This document shows positions 62,624 to 64,000 of a stretch of 64,000 nucleotides of DNA, one piece after another. Each line of letters begins with the position of its first letter. Positions within the stretch are counted from its first letter, which is position 1. Under the pieces are notes generated by a model, which saw nothing but the letters and a program-made list of their open reading frames with translations, searched no databases and was not told the origin of the DNA. The translations under genes and the position numbers were made by a program. Origin of the DNA: Jiella marina (GTDB lineage Bacteria; Pseudomonadota; Alphaproteobacteria; Rhizobiales; Rhizobiaceae); the NCBI RefSeq assembly GCF_024359545.1, contig NZ_JAKQZG010000010.1, positions 144,789-208,788 on the forward strand. The letters are read 5' to 3'.

Positions 62624-62914
62624 GCGGAAAGCCCTTTGCAAGGAGGTCTGCTTGCCGCTTGTCGGCGGTCTTCGCGGGCAGATCAAGCGAGACGGGACCT
62701 GTCACGCCGAGGTTCGGATCTTAACCGAACGGTAAGCATGATTCGTCAATCTGGGTATGGCGGGATGGCATGGGAGCCGAGGGCATCCCGCGCTGCGGCG
62801 ATTGAAGCGAAATCCGTCCTTTGTGCCTGTTTGGAATAAGAAATGATTAGGAGCTTCTGGGTAGTTTCCGGGCGTCGCAGAAGGCCCATTGTTCACTAAG
62901 GTTAGCAGACGAAA

Positions 62915-64000
62915 ATGAAACTCGGCAACATGAAAATTTCAGCAAAGCTCATTTCAGCATTTTGCTTCCTGACATTCGTATCGATGGGCATGGGCGGCGC
63001 TGTCTACTGGACAATTGCCAAAATTGAACAAGAATCCATGCTCAAAGATCGGCGGATTGAGCTCAACGAAGCTGCAATCGATGCGCGGTTTTCGCTGGCG
63101 CGCCAGGAAAATTCGCTCCGCGGATTCATGATCACGCGTGACGAATATTTTGCCGGTCGGGTGAAAGAGCATCTGCAGTCGTTCGAGACGGCGCTTGAAA
63201 AAGTGATGGCCATGTCCGGGCCTGACAGCGCCTTCGCCTCCCAGTTCGAGGAGGTGGAACGAGCCATGGCGGCCTGGCACAGCGAAATCGCCGATCCGGT
63301 CATCGCCAATGCCCGACAGGATTCGACCTATCCGAGAGCGCTCGCGATCTTCAATTCCGGCAAGGCCGACCAGTTCATCGAGCCGATCGAGGGAACGATC
63401 GACGCGCTTCGTGATCGCGAGCGGGCCGCGATGGACGTGTCCCAGGCGTCGGCTGCCGAGGCGATCGCCTTCGCCAATACCGTTATCGTGACAGGACTCC
63501 TTTTCCTCGCCGGTTCGGCCATCGTGCTCGGCTTCATGCTCGCCAAGGGTATCGTGCGGCCGCTCGATCAGATGACCCAGGTGATGCGGCGGCTCGCAGG
63601 CGGCGACAAGAGTGTCGACGTGCCGGCCCAGGATCGCGGCGACGAGATCGGTTCGATGGCTGCCGCGGTGCAGACCTTCAAGGCGCAGGCGATCGAGCAG
63701 GAGCGTCTGGAGAAGGAGGCGCAAGCCTCCCGCATCAGCCAGGAAGAGGCCAAGCAGCGCCAGGCGGCGCTCGACAACGCCAAGGCGGAAGACCTGCGGG
63801 TCTTCGTCGGAATGGTCGAGGCGGGCTTCGACCGGCTCTCCTCCGGCGACCTGACGGTTCGCATGTCGGGCAGGATCGCGCCGGAATTCGAGCCGATCCG
63901 GGCGAAGTTCAACGCGTCGGTGGAGGCGCTCGAAGGGGCGATCGGCCATGTGGTCGGCACGATCGGGGCGATCCGCACCGGCCTTTCGGAAATCAACGTG
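62915..64000 (+). CDS. Methyl-accepting chemotaxis protein, 5' part
   Basis: Open to the window end (362 codons shown). It starts MKLGNMKISAKLISAFCFLT, with a first membrane helix and a periplasmic four-helix region of about 150 residues (CHASE3-like, RFSLARQENSLRGFMITRDE). A second helix follows (TVIVTGLLFLAGSAIVLGFM). Then come a HAMP domain (AKGIVRPLDQMTQVMRRLAG), a coiled coil and a second HAMP-like module (VEAGFDRLSSGDLTVRMSG). The methylation and CheA/W-binding signalling domain lies beyond the edge. It is a transmembrane chemoreceptor of the double-HAMP type common in Rhizobiales. Confidence 0.85.
   Translation, partial: MKLGNMKISAKLISAFCFLTFVSMGMGGAVYWTIAKIEQESMLKDRRIELNEAAIDARFSLARQENSLRGFMITRDEYFAGRVKEHLQSFETALEKVMAMSGPDSAFASQFEEVERAMAAWHSEIADPVIANARQDSTYPRALAIFNSGKADQFIEPIEGTIDALRDRERAAMDVSQASAAEAIAFANTVIVTGLLFLAGSAIVLGFMLAKGIVRPLDQMTQVMRRLAGGDKSVDVPAQDRGDEIGSMAAAVQTFKAQAIEQERLEKEAQASRISQEEAKQRQAALDNAKAEDLRVFVGMVEAGFDRLSSGDLTVRMSGRIAPEFEPIRAKFNASVEALEGAIGHVVGTIGAIRTGLSEINV

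Noticed and set aside
1..64000. CRISPR arrays, tRNAs, insertion sequences
   Set aside because: I found no regularly spaced repeats, cloverleaf candidates or transposase genes in any gap that I read.

Overview
This 64 kb, GC-rich window reads as chromosome, or a stable large replicon, of an alphaproteobacterium of the order Hyphomicrobiales (Rhizobiales). Several things suggest this: an Irr-type iron control element, FNR/FixK-type boxes, an HWE-family histidine kinase, the order phoR-pstSCAB-phoU-phoB, a CyaC-type haem-B adenylate cyclase and an opgH glucosyltransferase. I cannot name the genus; an Aurantimonadaceae- or Rhizobiaceae-like organism is a guess. I see no rRNA, tRNA, CRISPR array, insertion sequence or prophage.

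Region 1 (1-9.5 kb) looks like a low-oxygen, energy and iron stress island. It holds the end of an alternate (N-type) F1Fo ATPase operon (alpha, gamma), a host-attachment-family protein, a c-type cytochrome, a tandem universal stress protein and a phasin. It also holds a Nia-like P1B-5 metal ATPase with a C-terminal haemerythrin domain, an ABC transmembrane domain without ATPase, a PAS/HWE histidine kinase and a small K+ channel. Four FNR/FixK-like palindromes (1201, 3052, 3133, 7398) sit in front of these genes. A near-perfect Irr box (3755) sits in front of the metal ATPase.

Region 2 (9.6-23.9 kb) is metabolic. It holds preT, a methyltransferase and preA (pyrimidine reduction), an SMP-30 lactonase, a secreted nuclease, cyclopropane fatty acid synthase, an MBL hydrolase, a flavin monooxygenase with an N-terminal NTF2-like domain, RlpA and a fatty acyl-CoA ligase. 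Between cfa and the MBL gene lies a short minus-strand unit with promoter, a Shine-Dalgarno complementary to 15 nt of the 16S 3' end, a 25-codon ORF and an intrinsic terminator.

Region 3 (24-32 kb) is the phosphate regulon, with a Pho box in front of pstS and an 11-bp hairpin between pstS and pstC. Region 4 (32-46.6 kb) holds a GH15 glycosidase with two SDR dehydrogenases, rho, a 21-repeat Sel1 protein with an internal 330-bp duplication, a TraB/GumN protein, an unidentified membrane protein, xerC and osmC.

Region 5 (46.7-53.2 kb) is redox sensing: a soluble sugar dehydrogenase, a haem-B/[2Fe-2S]/adenylate cyclase fusion (CyaC-like), OxyR divergent from catalase, and a HicAB toxin-antitoxin pair. 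Region 6 (53.2-64 kb) holds xylulokinase, OpgH with an FkbM methyltransferase, and a four-gene operon: a dehydrogenase without zinc ligands, a PTPS-fold protein with replaced catalytic residues, a GT4 glycosyltransferase and a methyltransferase. Cytochrome b561, ribokinase and the start of a chemoreceptor follow. The 57.8-61.0 kb operon and the 17.4-17.7 kb small unit are the best candidates for undescribed biology.
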